64,000 nt of DNA from Vitis vinifera (lineage: Eukaryota > Streptophyta > Magnoliopsida > Vitales > Vitaceae), in NCBI RefSeq assembly GCF_030704535.1, contig NC_081818.1:26921501-26985500 (forward strand). Direction: 5' to 3'. A program made the translations under genes and the position numbers. The notes beneath the pieces are model-generated. The model had not been told where the DNA came from. It saw nothing but the letters and a program-made list of their open reading frames with translations, and searched no databases. Below are positions 1-11,426 of the stretch, one piece after another (position 1 is the first letter of the stretch; each line of letters opens with the position of its first letter).

Positions 1-152
1 TAAGGAGCCGATACAGCTTTATAACAGTATACTACTCAGGATTGATAGATTGTTATGCATCGTCTAGTACAAGGATAGATATATTCATTTAGATGAAGGA
101 TCAGAGATAATTGAAACAGAATAGCATTATGTTGAAACTTAGCTTTGAAAAC

Positions 153-1138
153 GTACTCGTCACCCTGCAGCCCTTTAAGCCTAGCAATCTGGGAAGCACA
201 GGCCACAACACATCTAATTGTCCAATACACAGCTATGGGAATATTAGCCAGGGCTGTGGAGAATGCTGATTCATCTGTGGTAATGTACTGAGATGGGAGC
301 TCCCTAAACTTGACAATGCAATTGGCGACATCTAGCATGGCTTTTATAAGGTCTTTGATTGAATTGAATTGGGGTTTCAGCATGCTTGAACGCCCCAAGA
401 TCTCAGGTACTTGTTTAAGGATTGCCATAGATTTGGCCAGATCATTTGAGTTATATGACTGGAAAACAAGCCAGAACTCTCCATAGTTTACTGCAAAAGC
501 AGAGAGAGTCAGCACCAATTTGGCATCCCATGGATGGCTTGATACCATGTTCAACACTGAGATTGCCCTTTGATGTGCTTCTTCTCCGCCAGAGCACTTG
601 CATCTTATCTGTCAATACTATGATTAATTAAATGCGGGCATAAACACACCACATCCTGCAAGATGATATTCTATAGTTTTATCCTTCATTACCTCACAGG
701 AAATCCTGTCAATGGTATAGGCCAAAGCTTCAAGCGTGGAAATGAAGCCAGCTTGGTGGGTCTTGTCCTCCAAAGCTTCCACATCATTTGTTTTCAGGTC
801 CTAAAGATTACAGGCAGATCAACAACATTAACTAGTGAACTGCATCGAAGCTATAAGCACCTCTTCCATATCAAAAGCTAAATGTTTGATTCTAATTTCC
901 TTTTTCTAGTGCTGGAAAATCATACCAAACTATCGAAAGTGACATCGCTCTTTGGGGTAGCACAGGTAAAGATCTGCTCCACAAGATGAAGAAGAGGTTT
1001 GACATCAAACTCTCTCCCATCAGGCTCATGAGTGGCCTCAATCTGCTTCAGCATCATATTGTCCTCAGACGCGGAGAACTTGAGCCGGTCAAATTTGATC
1101 AGTTTCTGCATATTCTCTGAGGTTTGCTCACTGGACAT
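153..1138 (-). CDS. SEO: Sieve-element occlusion (SEO) protein, 5' part (exons 1-3; gene continues off the left edge)
   Basis: SEO proteins are the structural P-proteins that form filaments in phloem sieve elements and plug sieve plates after wounding. Three exons read in one frame: 926-1138 (71 codons, starting MSSEQTSENM), 693-800 (36 codons) and about 153-608. Introns 1 and 2 have GT-AG ends and both junctions are phase 0. The protein carries the SEO N-terminal signature: HEPDGREFDVKPLLHLVE near residue 37, GFISTLEALAYTIDRISCE near residue 90, then CKCSGG followed by a WDAKLVL segment and NYGEFWL. The third exon probably ends at a weak GT donor near 152; the frame stays open to 36 but loses family likeness past 153. 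About 260 residues lie in the window, roughly a third of the usual 700 or so. The remaining exons, including the thioredoxin-like and C-terminal domains, lie beyond base 1. No frameshift or stop is seen, so the gene is probably functional. Confidence 0.9.
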
Positions 1139-1216
1139 CTTGAGCTATACAAAAGGCATAAGCTCTAGTTTTAAGGTGATGGAGTGAAGGATGGTTCTGC
1201 ACTCATCTGCCTGACC

Positions 1217-1225
1217 TTTTTATAT
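1217..1225 (-). promoter_or_regulatory. Probable TATA box of the SEO gene
   Basis: On the minus strand the sequence reads TATATAAAA about 80 bp upstream of the SEO start codon, the usual place for a plant TATA box with a short leader. No other start element was recognised. The call is by motif and position only. Confidence 0.45.
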
Positions 1226-1499
1226 AATACAAGGAATGGAATAAAGTAAAAGTGAATCAACTTCCTTGCTTCTATGTGTAGTTTAAAGCTTTGAGGATTG
1301 AAATTTGAGACAGCTTTAATCATCCCAGACACTTTCCCTTTTTTTGTCTTGGACAATAACGTACAAAAGCTCAAAACCATTGGAACAAAGTGCAACTCAT
1401 TCAATGCTTTTGCTATATTTGTGGGTGTTGTTGGCCACCTTTGTCTCCCTTTCTCCTTAATAACAGTAGAGGAAAACTGATGTACATGAACATTGAAAT

Positions 1500-3698
1500 A
1501 AAGGTTCTAATGTGATTCACTTTGTTTTAGTAAATTGAAGGCCTTCCAAAAGTGCTTATGGAATGCTACAAAAGTGACTTGATTTTTCAGTTTTTTAAAT
1601 TGCAGAAGAAATATTTGAAATATTTAGATCATCTTTGTTAACTGTTTTTTAAAACAGTTTTATATTTTTCCAAAAAAAAAATTTATACAAATATAAAAAA
1701 AATTAAAAAATAAAATACTACACCTAATGGAAAATAGTTTTTATTGGTCAAAATAAAAACCATTGGTATTTTCAAAATATATCTTTGAATTATCTTCACT
1801 TGTTTTTCAATAACTATTTTAAAAAGTAATTACACAAATATAAAAAAAAAAAAAAAAAAACGATACATATAAAATTTAATTTTAAAACATATTTAAAATA
1901 TATTAAAAAAATGGATTAAGAATATTTCAAGTTTCCAAATATATTTATGTTCTACAAAATATCAAAAAACTATTTTTAAAAATTATTTTCAATAATACTA
2001 ATGTTTTAATTGTAAGCATCAAAAATCACTTAGGCTCATAAAAATCACTGCAAATCATTATTAAAAAGTGTTTCTACTTGTTATTATATAATTACCAAAA
2101 CATGTTTTTGTTTTTAATTTTTAAAAACAAAAAAATAAAGTTAGAGTTACCAAACATGTTTAAAATTTTTAAAAATCAAACAAATAATATAAAATTCATT
2201 TATATTGTTTATTATTTAAAAAAAATTTAAAAATAAAAAATGTATCTGAAAAACTACCTAAAGGTATATAAAAATCTTGGATTCCCAATTTTTTTTTTAA
2301 CAAATTTTAAAATAAAAAATTGCATTTGCAACTCAACCACATTTTATTCCATTTTATGGACTCAACAATATTTGTATCTCAAATATGAACATTGAAAATA
2401 GCCAAATTCAGCCAAAAAAACATTGAAAAATCATCCAAAAAAAAACTAGCATAGATTTTTGGTTTTTTATTTTTAAAATTAGAATTAACAAACATGTTTC
2501 ATATTTTTGTAAATTAAAAACATATATAATTGAAATGAATATTCTTTGCTTTTAAGAGTAAAAAAATGAAAGGGTATCAAAACCAAATTTTCAAAAAAGA
2601 GGTAACAAATAGAGGTATCAAAGAGGTAGTCACGAAACTTTTCATTCATCTTAATCATTGAAAGTGTATGATTTCAAGTACAAACAATGGAATCAAATAC
2701 AAAATAATAAAATTAAGGTACAATGCAATGAAATTAAACTTAATACAAAGTAATATGATATAAATAGACACATATCACAATGTGATTAGTCATATTCGTT
2801 TGTTACATATCTTCAATACTAGAGACGGATCCTGAAGTGGTGTGTACATCAAAAAAAAATTAATAGAATAAAGTGAAAGATATGGGATTGAATGCAAATA
2901 TTGCTTTTTATTTCTCTTTTGCCACAAGGATTACAAACGTTGAATATGAAAATGCTTAAGGATTACATATATGAATTTTTCGTTAATAAAATATATTATA
3001 TAAAGTAAAGATATATCAAACAAAGATGGAATCACTTGATAAGGGTTATTTGTTATCTTTATTACTTAAGTCTTAAAAAAATTACTTTTATTTTAATAAA
3101 AAGTATCACCTTTTCACCTTTTATTTTTCAAGCTTTAACTTAATTATAATACTTAAATTCAATTTCCCACACAAAATAAAACCAAATTTATTTTTTTTTA
3201 AACTAGACAACTACTCTTTGGTTTGTTGTTTAGAATAGTACCTTAAATATTGTTTTGTATTGGAAGAAAATTAAAGAAATTCCATTCAACATTAGAAAAA
3301 GGACAATTTTGTGAGAAAATGTAAAATAATACAGAAGGTTTATGTTATAACTAATTATAATGTTAAAATCTCTTAAATTTTCCATTCAATAGCAGAGATA
3401 ATTGCCTCTAATCCAACATTAGGTGATTTTCCATTCATAAATTTTAGCTTATCAAAATATATCATTGAAGGTTAACAATTTTAATTAAATAAAAGAAGTA
3501 CTATGAAAATTTCTAGTAAAGAGCTATTTTTCTTATACAGCCCTTTGCTTCAAGAATAAGAAGTTAACAATGTAAAAAGTGTGTGTGTGAGAGAGAGAAA
3601 GAGAGAGAAAGAGAGAGAATTATACCACATAACTCTAGTTTTAAAAACTTAGTTTAGTGAAATTTGAATAACATTAGCAAAGATGTTATTGAGAAGAA

Positions 3699-3730
<32 letters not shown>

Positions 3731-5430
3731 TTATTAGCAAAGATGTTATTGAGAAGAATGTGTGTGTGAGAGAAAGAGAAAGATAGAGTTATACCACATG
3801 ACTCTAGTTTTAAAAACTTAGTTTAGTGAAATTTGAATAATATATATATACACTATAAATTAGCAAAGATGTTATCAAGAAGAAAACTAAATATGACTTG
3901 AATAAAAAAAATTTAATCCTTTTTTCATCTTATTTCTCAAAAAATTTAAATTCAAAATTTTTTTCATAAATTATTACTCAAAAAAGAACCAATGACATGA
4001 AAATATTTTAATTTGAGTAAGAAATTAATTTAAAATAAATTCAAAAAATTTCAAAACCCATACCAAAATTCTACCCAATGCAACAACTATTTTTGTTTCT
4101 CATGATTTATCTAGTTCTCAACAAAATTAAATTTCATAAGTTTTTGTATATTCCTCATTTTTAAAATAAAAATAAACAACATTAAAAATCATACCTTGCC
4201 GTACAACATAACCAAAATAAACTAACAATCATCAATTTGAACAAAAAAATTTAATTAAAACTTCATAAGCATATATAATTCACATTTATCTAAACATTTA
4301 TCAATATCAGCGATGCTAATTAATTTCGAAAAATAAAAAAGTTGGGATTTAATATTCTTTTCCAAAGTAAAAATCTAAAAATTAATGAATTAATCTCCCA
4401 AAGATTTCACTCATAAATTTACAACTCCCAAGATATGCCACATAAAACTAAACGTTAACTTAGAAAAATTCTGTCATTTTCCTTGCAGCCCAACCATAAT
4501 TAGAAGTTCTAATTATTTCCCAATTACCAATTTCTTACTAATTATATAATTAATCATTATAAAAAAAATTATTATCTTAATAAATTCTGATATTTTGAGA
4601 TATATGGAAATATATTAAATTAGTATTTTTTTTCAAATTAAAATAAGAAGAAATACAATAATTAATTTTACAAATGTTTTTAAGATGTAAAAATAAATAA
4701 ATTTAGTACTTAAGTGAAAAACAAACAATTTAACATTTAACAACATTCAAATATTGATATAAAAAATAAAAAAAAATAAAAATCAATTAGTGTAAACACT
4801 TATTTAAGTCTACTCTAATTCAAATCAAATTTAGATCTATTTAAACTTCTAGCAAACAAATAAGCACAACCTAAATCTTTTTATAAACTTTTTACACCAT
4901 TGGACATTTTTATTATTGTAAACTGCAACTTGTATGTAATTGTTCTTTTTCAAATATTCTTCAAACTTGCAAAGCGATGAAATAGAAATAAAATACCTAA
5001 TAAAATAATTAGTTTTAAGACAATTTGAATAAGGAAAATTTTGATAATGTGAAATTATTAGAAAGTAAAAAATAGATGGATAAACAATAATAATATATAA
5101 GTCATTTAATATGTAAATAAATTGAAGTTTTGCAAATGTATTATTGTAAAAGGAACCATTGCGACTATCATGACTTTATAGATGTTGAAGAAAAAAATTA
5201 GTTAGATAAATCATAAACTTGTTTTAATTAATTTGTTAGTTACGTGTCTAAGTATTATTTGATTTGGTTTTGTTTGTTAAATGGTGGTTTTATTTGTTAG
5301 ATGGTTGTTAAAACTTGAGTTGTATTTGATAGAACCTTGGCTTGAATTCCATTAGTGAATGAAATCAATTTCTTCATAAATTGTTTCACTCTAAAATTTG
5401 TTTTTTATCAATCGCGTTATAACTTGCCTA
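1500..5430. other. AT-rich intergenic stretch without a recognisable gene
   Basis: Very AT-rich sequence with many short A and T runs, for example poly(A) near 1842-1860. No open frame resembles a known protein. The only structure I can support is the GT/GA-rich tandem duplication at 3578-3890, listed separately. The stretch is probably old, decayed transposon and intergenic DNA. Confidence 0.6.
3578..3890. repeat. Tandem duplication containing (GT)n(GA)n microsatellites
   Basis: A block starting TATACCACAT occurs at 3621 and again at 3790, a period of 169 bp. A second motif, ATTAGCAAAGATGTTAT, occurs at 3673, 3733 and 3859. Each unit carries a GTGTGT...GAGAGA tract. The pattern fits duplication by slippage or unequal exchange across the microsatellites. 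Confidence 0.85.
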
Positions 5431-5437
5431 TTCAACA

Positions 5438-6950
5438 ATGGAAAATCCTTCATCGTCAATCAGGAGAGCTTTTTCCTCATCTTCTACAAAATTCATCCCT
5501 TTTTCCTTTAGCCACACAATCTTTATTAAACTTGATAATAGTAATTTTCTTTTCGAACACCATGAAGTTCTCACTGCAATTCATAGTCATAAGTTTTGAT
5601 ATTTCATTTTTTAATAAAAACCACCTCTAATGACATGTCTTGAATCAAATGATGAAAGTATCAACAAGATCAATCTTGCTTTTCTTGATTAGGAACAATA
5701 AGATTAATTATTGGTTTTATGGCTCCCCGATGACTATAGGTGCTATAACTCTAGTAGTAGGGTGTAAAACTTCTTGTTAGATTTGGCTTGGAGATCTATT
5801 TTATATTATAGATAATGACAAAGGTTGTTTAGTTTAAAGAATAATTACAAAACACCAAGAATTAAAGGGTTTTTATCAATCAATGAGTATTGATTAAAAA
5901 TTTCTAAACTTATAATCTTACTTTTATATGATGTTTGTGCCTACTATTAATCATATTTGTACCATTTTGTATGGTCATACCTCATAATATGACACATTTA
6001 TTATATTAATACCTTCAAGAAATGATACTTACAATGTTGATGAGGATAACTTTTTACTCCTCACATAAAAAGCATAAATTGAAAAGTATAATAAGAATAT
6101 TGATTATACAACACCTACTATCAATGTAGCTACATTCCAATCTCAAGGATCACAACTACATAGTAAAAAGAAATTCAATAATTTTGGAAATGGTCAAGGA
6201 TTTCCTCCCAATTTTGCTAGTCATGAAAATTTTCATGGACAAAGTTTTACAATAAACAAGGTAGAGGTATTTTTTTAATGATCAAGATAGATTTGATTTC
6301 GGAGATAATTGGTGGAGGTCAAAATGGTTCTTTTAGTTAAGGCTGTAGAGGTAGATATCTCTATAATTTCAACAAACCACTATGTCAACTTTATGGTAAG
6401 TTCAGTCATGTGGTTTTACAATGCTTCTAATAGTTTGATCCTTCTTTTCAAGGATTTTATCAATTTCAAGTTTAGCAATCACAATCGCAACAAAATATTG
6501 TCATGGCAGCTATGTTAGCTACACCAAAAACAATCTATGAAACCAATTGGCATCCAAACTCAAGTACAACAAATCATATCACTCAAAATATGGAAAATTT
6601 GATTGTTAAAGCTAATCATCTAAGAAAGATAAGGTCCACATGGGTAATGATATAGGTTTGTTAATTTTGCATGTTGGTCAATCTTCTTTCTTATCTCTTT
6701 TCAATTCTACTTTTTTTCCTTTGAAAAATATTCTATATATTCTTTTTATCACTAAAAATATTTTTTGTATATTCACCAATCATTAAAGTTGTCACCTACA
6801 TGATCACTGCTTCATCAAAATCTCTAGAAAATGCAAGTCAATACTATTACCATCTATTAACAATCAAATCTTCTCTTCATTATTCTCTAAGAGCTATAAA
6901 ATAAAGACTTTGCTTCATTCAAAATCATCTCTTCAAAAGCAAAAATTGTG
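5438..6950 (+). pseudogene. Decayed Copia-type retrotransposon, gag to pre-integrase region
   Basis: A gag-like start at 5438 (MENPSSSIRR) reaches a typical Copia gag stretch, KLDNSNFLFEHHEVLTAI, before a stop at 5597. At 6383-6424 a zinc knuckle of the form CX2CX4HX4C is visible, but its second Cys has become Tyr. Just after, at 6548 onward, the aspartic protease motif normally read as DSGATNHIT is NSSTTNHIT, so the catalytic Asp is lost. Similarity to the segment after the protease continues weakly to about 6950. Stops and frame changes are frequent. No flanking LTRs, reverse transcriptase or integrase core was recognised. This is an old internal fragment and cannot encode active proteins. 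Confidence 0.8.
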
Positions 6951-9900
6951 GGGTATGAGATTAAGGATGTGAGAAGGGAAGATGGAGATAAGCTAAGAAT
7001 ATGACTTAGGGATTCTAATATAAGAGGACATCACTACTCAAAGTTTGAAACCATGGCTCGGCCTAAACTCACGTACAACCCATGATTCCAAAATTAATTT
7101 GAAGTGTGAATAAGAAAAGAATTAATAATAATTAAACTTTATTATCCCACAAATTCACTTACAATATCAAATATTTGGTTACTCATGTTAACACTAAGAA
7201 CCATTGGCTTGGTACATTAAAAATCGCACCTTAACCTACTAAGGGTAAATTGATTTGAAACTTTGTTCCGACAAAAATAAACTTACTCTAATACTAAATA
7301 AAATTATTATATTAGTACATTCACAAGCCTTTATTATATAAAAAGTGAAGCGTAAGTAAGCCATACCATAGAATTTTTGCAACCAAAATCTAAGTAGCTC
7401 TAACTCTACAATTTTTCAAAAATCCATTCGAGCATGAGATTTTACATTTAAAAATAATAATAATAATAATAATAATAAAATAAAAAATAAAAAGAAAAAA
7501 GAAAAAAAAATTATGAAACTAGAGTCAAAAGACTTTAAAAGTAAAAATACAAACTACTAAAGATATCAAGAACAAGGGTCTAAAACTTATTCCAAATTCA
7601 TTCCATCAACAACCAAAAGTTTCCAACAATGTTGTCCATTCTTAAATTTGAAAATTCATATAAATTCAATCTGATGTCATATCAAGCTGGAACCTATTTT
7701 ATTTGAAATCTAATAGAAAATATCAAAAGTTTTATGTTTTTCACAAGAAATAGAAGTTCTTCTAACATATTGAAAATTTAAAGATATAGTACATCCTCTT
7801 GCTGGTTTTCAATTTGGCAATTGCATTACTATTGAAAATCCCTCATTTGATAAAATAACAAACATCATTTGTCTTGACACAATAGTGCCATCAAAAGTCT
7901 TATAATACATTGAGAATTACACCATTCTTAATTTGTAAGCTCAAATTATAAATATGTAGCACAAGGTGTCTTGAACTTCTTAAGTTTGTATACATCATCA
8001 TGCCTAATTTCCAACACCTAAAACATATTAAAATAATGTTTAGGCTTTATCATAGATGCAATTAAAAAATGAGATCTTCAAAGCACCAATTCAAGCATTG
8101 CATGTGTTCTTAGGCCTAAGCAGTCACTTCGATTGAATCTAAAAAATAATGAATAAGATGGGCTAATGAAGCTCAATAAAGAATGACAATTTTAAAAACT
8201 TAAACTAAAGATTGCCAAATAATAAAGTTCCCAAATAACCACATTCAATAGTATAACATATCATCACATCACAATATCAAACAAAAACATCAAACATCAT
8301 AAAGTAGGGTACTTGAGGTTTAACAATCTTACCATATATCAAGATTTAAACCCACGGTGAACCATGAACAAATATATTGACATCCAGGGATATATATATA
8401 TATATATATATATATCATATCCTCTATTACATCCCAATGGGATCTTTTCAAGGTAAATTTGGAGTCTTCGCCACTATGAATACAATGCTCTTCTTCCTTT
8501 TGGGGCTCACATCTAGGAACCATGCATTGCCCCCCATTATTGAACAAAATCACCCTTTCATTGGTGTCGATAACCAACTTTTCGATTTCATCATTTTAAC
8601 ACCTTTATTGATATCACAAATCACTTCTTTATTACCTATACAAACTTTACCATTTTGGTGCCTCAAAGCACCATCTACAATGAAGTTCATGATGTAATCA
8701 AAAGTTAACCACAAGTATTAACATTTCATGTTTTCAATGATTGGAACAACACAAAAATTCCAAGTTATTCAATTACTTTAATGTAATATGTAAGCAACAA
8801 AGTCTAGCGTAGCACTCATAATCCATTATGTAACAAGTCTAGATATTTAGTAATTTTATAAAATAGTCACAAAACCTGAATGTTAACACATCAAACTCTA
8901 CTAGTATAAATCTTCATAAAAAATACAAGTAATAAATTTAAAAAATATTGAAAGAAATATTTCTTACTCCTTGAATAGATAAAACCAAAATGAAATTCCA
9001 TATAACCTAGTTCTATCAAAAGATTAATTGATGCTTAAATCCCAAAATAGGTCCTTCCCTACCTATGAGGAAAGATCACAAAAGAAATTAGTAACATTCC
9101 ACTTTCTCTTTTGTTTGTTTTGGTGTTGCATCAAGAGGAAATTTTGCGAAACGGAAGAAGTAAGGGGAAAATGAGGAGAATTGAGGGTTTTCGATCTTGT
9201 ATAAGTTGGTTAAGGAACTAGCAGGTGAAGCATACATTTGTAGGTAAAGTAAGCAACTAAGAAATATTGTTCGTAGCCTAATGAGGTGCTAGCAGTGAAG
9301 CAAGCAGTTGCTTTCATAGGTGGTGAGACAATCAACTAGGTACTTGCATTGCTAGCTAGCCTAAGTTAAGTCAAGTCTATGTTAATTGATCCTCAAGAAG
9401 TGGCCTAAGAGTATAGGTTGTCACCATTTTATTTCCTTTTCTATTAACTTTAAATTTATAATGTAAATAAGAAAATACTTCCTGTATAAAAAATATTTAC
9501 AAAAATTAATTTCAAACAATCAAAAATAGTTTTTAATGAAAAATAAAAAAAGCGAACTTTCAAAGGACAATGTCAAATTAAAGTTTGTATTCTCTATAAA
9601 TTTTTATATGGTAAACCAACACTAAAACACTACAGTTTGGTTAAAAGTTTTTTGTTTGAGTCACTTTATAAATTATCATATTTTCACTAACTTTGTACAA
9701 AATTTTGGTCACAAGTCTAACACTAGTTCCACTTGTGATTCTTAAACTTATAGAACTATTATTACTAGTTTTAGTTTTTCTTTAAAAATAATAATAACAC
9801 TAGAATTGGCACCGAGAATGTTTGGTTTAGAGATTAACTTACTTGTAGCTTCGAATAGATCAATCATTAACTATTAGTTTTAAGCTTGGTTTTAGACTTT

Positions 9901-11160
9901 TTTGAATTGTCACTTTTATCATATATATGGAAGAAGTTGTTACTTTTCATATAACATATTTCTAAATTAAAAGTAAAGATTAGAATACTTCAATAGTTAG
10001 ATTAGCCTTTGCACTATCAAGCTCTTCGGAACTAATATGAGGGTCTCAAGGCAATGATTAGAGTAAGAGACTCGTAAAAACAAAAAGTATATGCCTCTAG
10101 CCATTTTTTTGTGAAAATGAGAGGAAGGGGAGAGCATCATGTTTTTGTAACAAGTTATCCCAATAAGCTCTCATGGTATCATGAAACAATTAATGCAAAA
10201 TTACTATTTTAAAGGACCATAAAAATAAAAATAAATAAAAACTCTCATTCTTCATAGTTCTCTTCCTAGTTCCACTCCTCCCTCAACCTCACCTCACTTA
10301 TCTCTCTGGCTATTCCAATCCATGCAATGCACTCATCAAACTCTTAAGCATATCTTATCTTACCTAGAAAATACAATCCATCTATGAATCAAAATTTTAA
10401 ATCACTACATCGATACGTAAATAGAAGTTATAGTCTAAATAAATATACTTCTATTTTGAATATATTTTCGTCCAAGCTTATACTCATTAAGTACTTTTTT
10501 TATATTATGTTACATCTCTATTAGGTCTTCCATTAAATTAGTTGTCTAGGAAAACCGTAGTTACAAAAGAGTATCGTTCACATATTAACAAATAATTACC
10601 AAAAGCTTCTGAAATGGTTTGTTATATCAAACAATCATCATTAGCTTCATTTTCGACTTATTAAAAATAAATTTAAGAATGCAAAAATTTTAAAGCATTA
10701 CCAATTATTCGGTTTAGCAAAGTAGAATGTTTTAATTTTTTTTTACTATTTTAAATTAGTACAAAAAGAAATAGAGTTTTAAAAAAAATGAAATTAAGAT
10801 GTCATCTAAATGCATCTCTTTTTTTTTTTTTTTTCTAAGATTTATTATTTTTTTATTTTTAAAAATAGAAAATAAAAAGTATATGCATAATTAATTTATT
10901 TGGTTTGTTTTACAAAATAATTAAATTGGAAAATACAAAAACATGGGATATAAAAACTAAAATATTTATAAATGGTAAAAAAAAATGGGGAAAATGAGCT
11001 ATTATGGAGATTAAAAAGGAAAAATTGGACATCGTACGATGTCGTTAAGGAAATAAAATCGGTGGAATGCTCTAAACGGCGTCGTTTTACGCGTCTCTAA
11101 AATCTACTGTGACGCACATAGACTCTCTTCCCAATAATATCATGGCACGACATCAGCAGT
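6950..11160. other. AT-rich intergenic stretch, microsatellites only
   Basis: No gene recognised. It holds an (AAT)n tract at about 7449-7480 followed by A-rich sequence, a (TA)n tract at 8391-8415, and a poly(T) run near 10819-10836. Two overlapping open frames at 8329-8697 run through the TA repeat on opposite strands and resemble nothing known. Part of 7000-9400 may be the remainder of the Copia element, but no LTR ends could be fixed. Confidence 0.55.
11028..11043. repeat. Perfect 16-bp palindrome upstream of the CP31-type gene
   Basis: GACATCGTACGATGTC is its own reverse complement and lies about 385 bp upstream of the start codon at 11427. A related AAACGGCGTCGTTTTA motif follows at about 11076. 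Whether either is a protein-binding site is unknown. Confidence 0.5.
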
Positions 11161-11395
11161 TTAACTATTCAACTTATTAACCCTAGAAGCAGTAGGAGAA
11201 ACAGATTCAAAATTACTATATTATCCTCGTTCAGGTCAGATTGCAAAGAAATACATATGTTTTTAAAACACCAGATAATTTTTTGCTTTTTGAAAAAAAT
11301 AAAATATCTAAGCCTGCAAAATTGGCCTATTTGGACCATATCCTAAGCCCGCTGTGACCCAAAGCCAAACCCCTTCCCTCTCCCTTCACAACTCC

Positions 11396-11421
11396 TTATC
11401 TTCTCCATCTCTCTCTCTCTA
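11396..11421 (+). promoter_or_regulatory. CT-rich leader of the CP31-type gene
   Basis: A pyrimidine tract with a (TC)n run directly precedes the start codon at 11427. Such CT-rich leaders are common at plastid-protein genes that lack a clear TATA box. No TATA box was found nearby. Confidence 0.4.
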
Positions 11422-11426
11422 GGGTT

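Noticed and set aside
1171-1480. Short open frames on both strands upstream of the SEO gene
   Set aside because: They overlap the promoter and leader region of the SEO gene and show no protein likeness.
8329-8697. Two open frames on opposite strands
   Set aside because: Both run through a (TA)n tract giving a Tyr-Ile repeat, a sign of chance frames.
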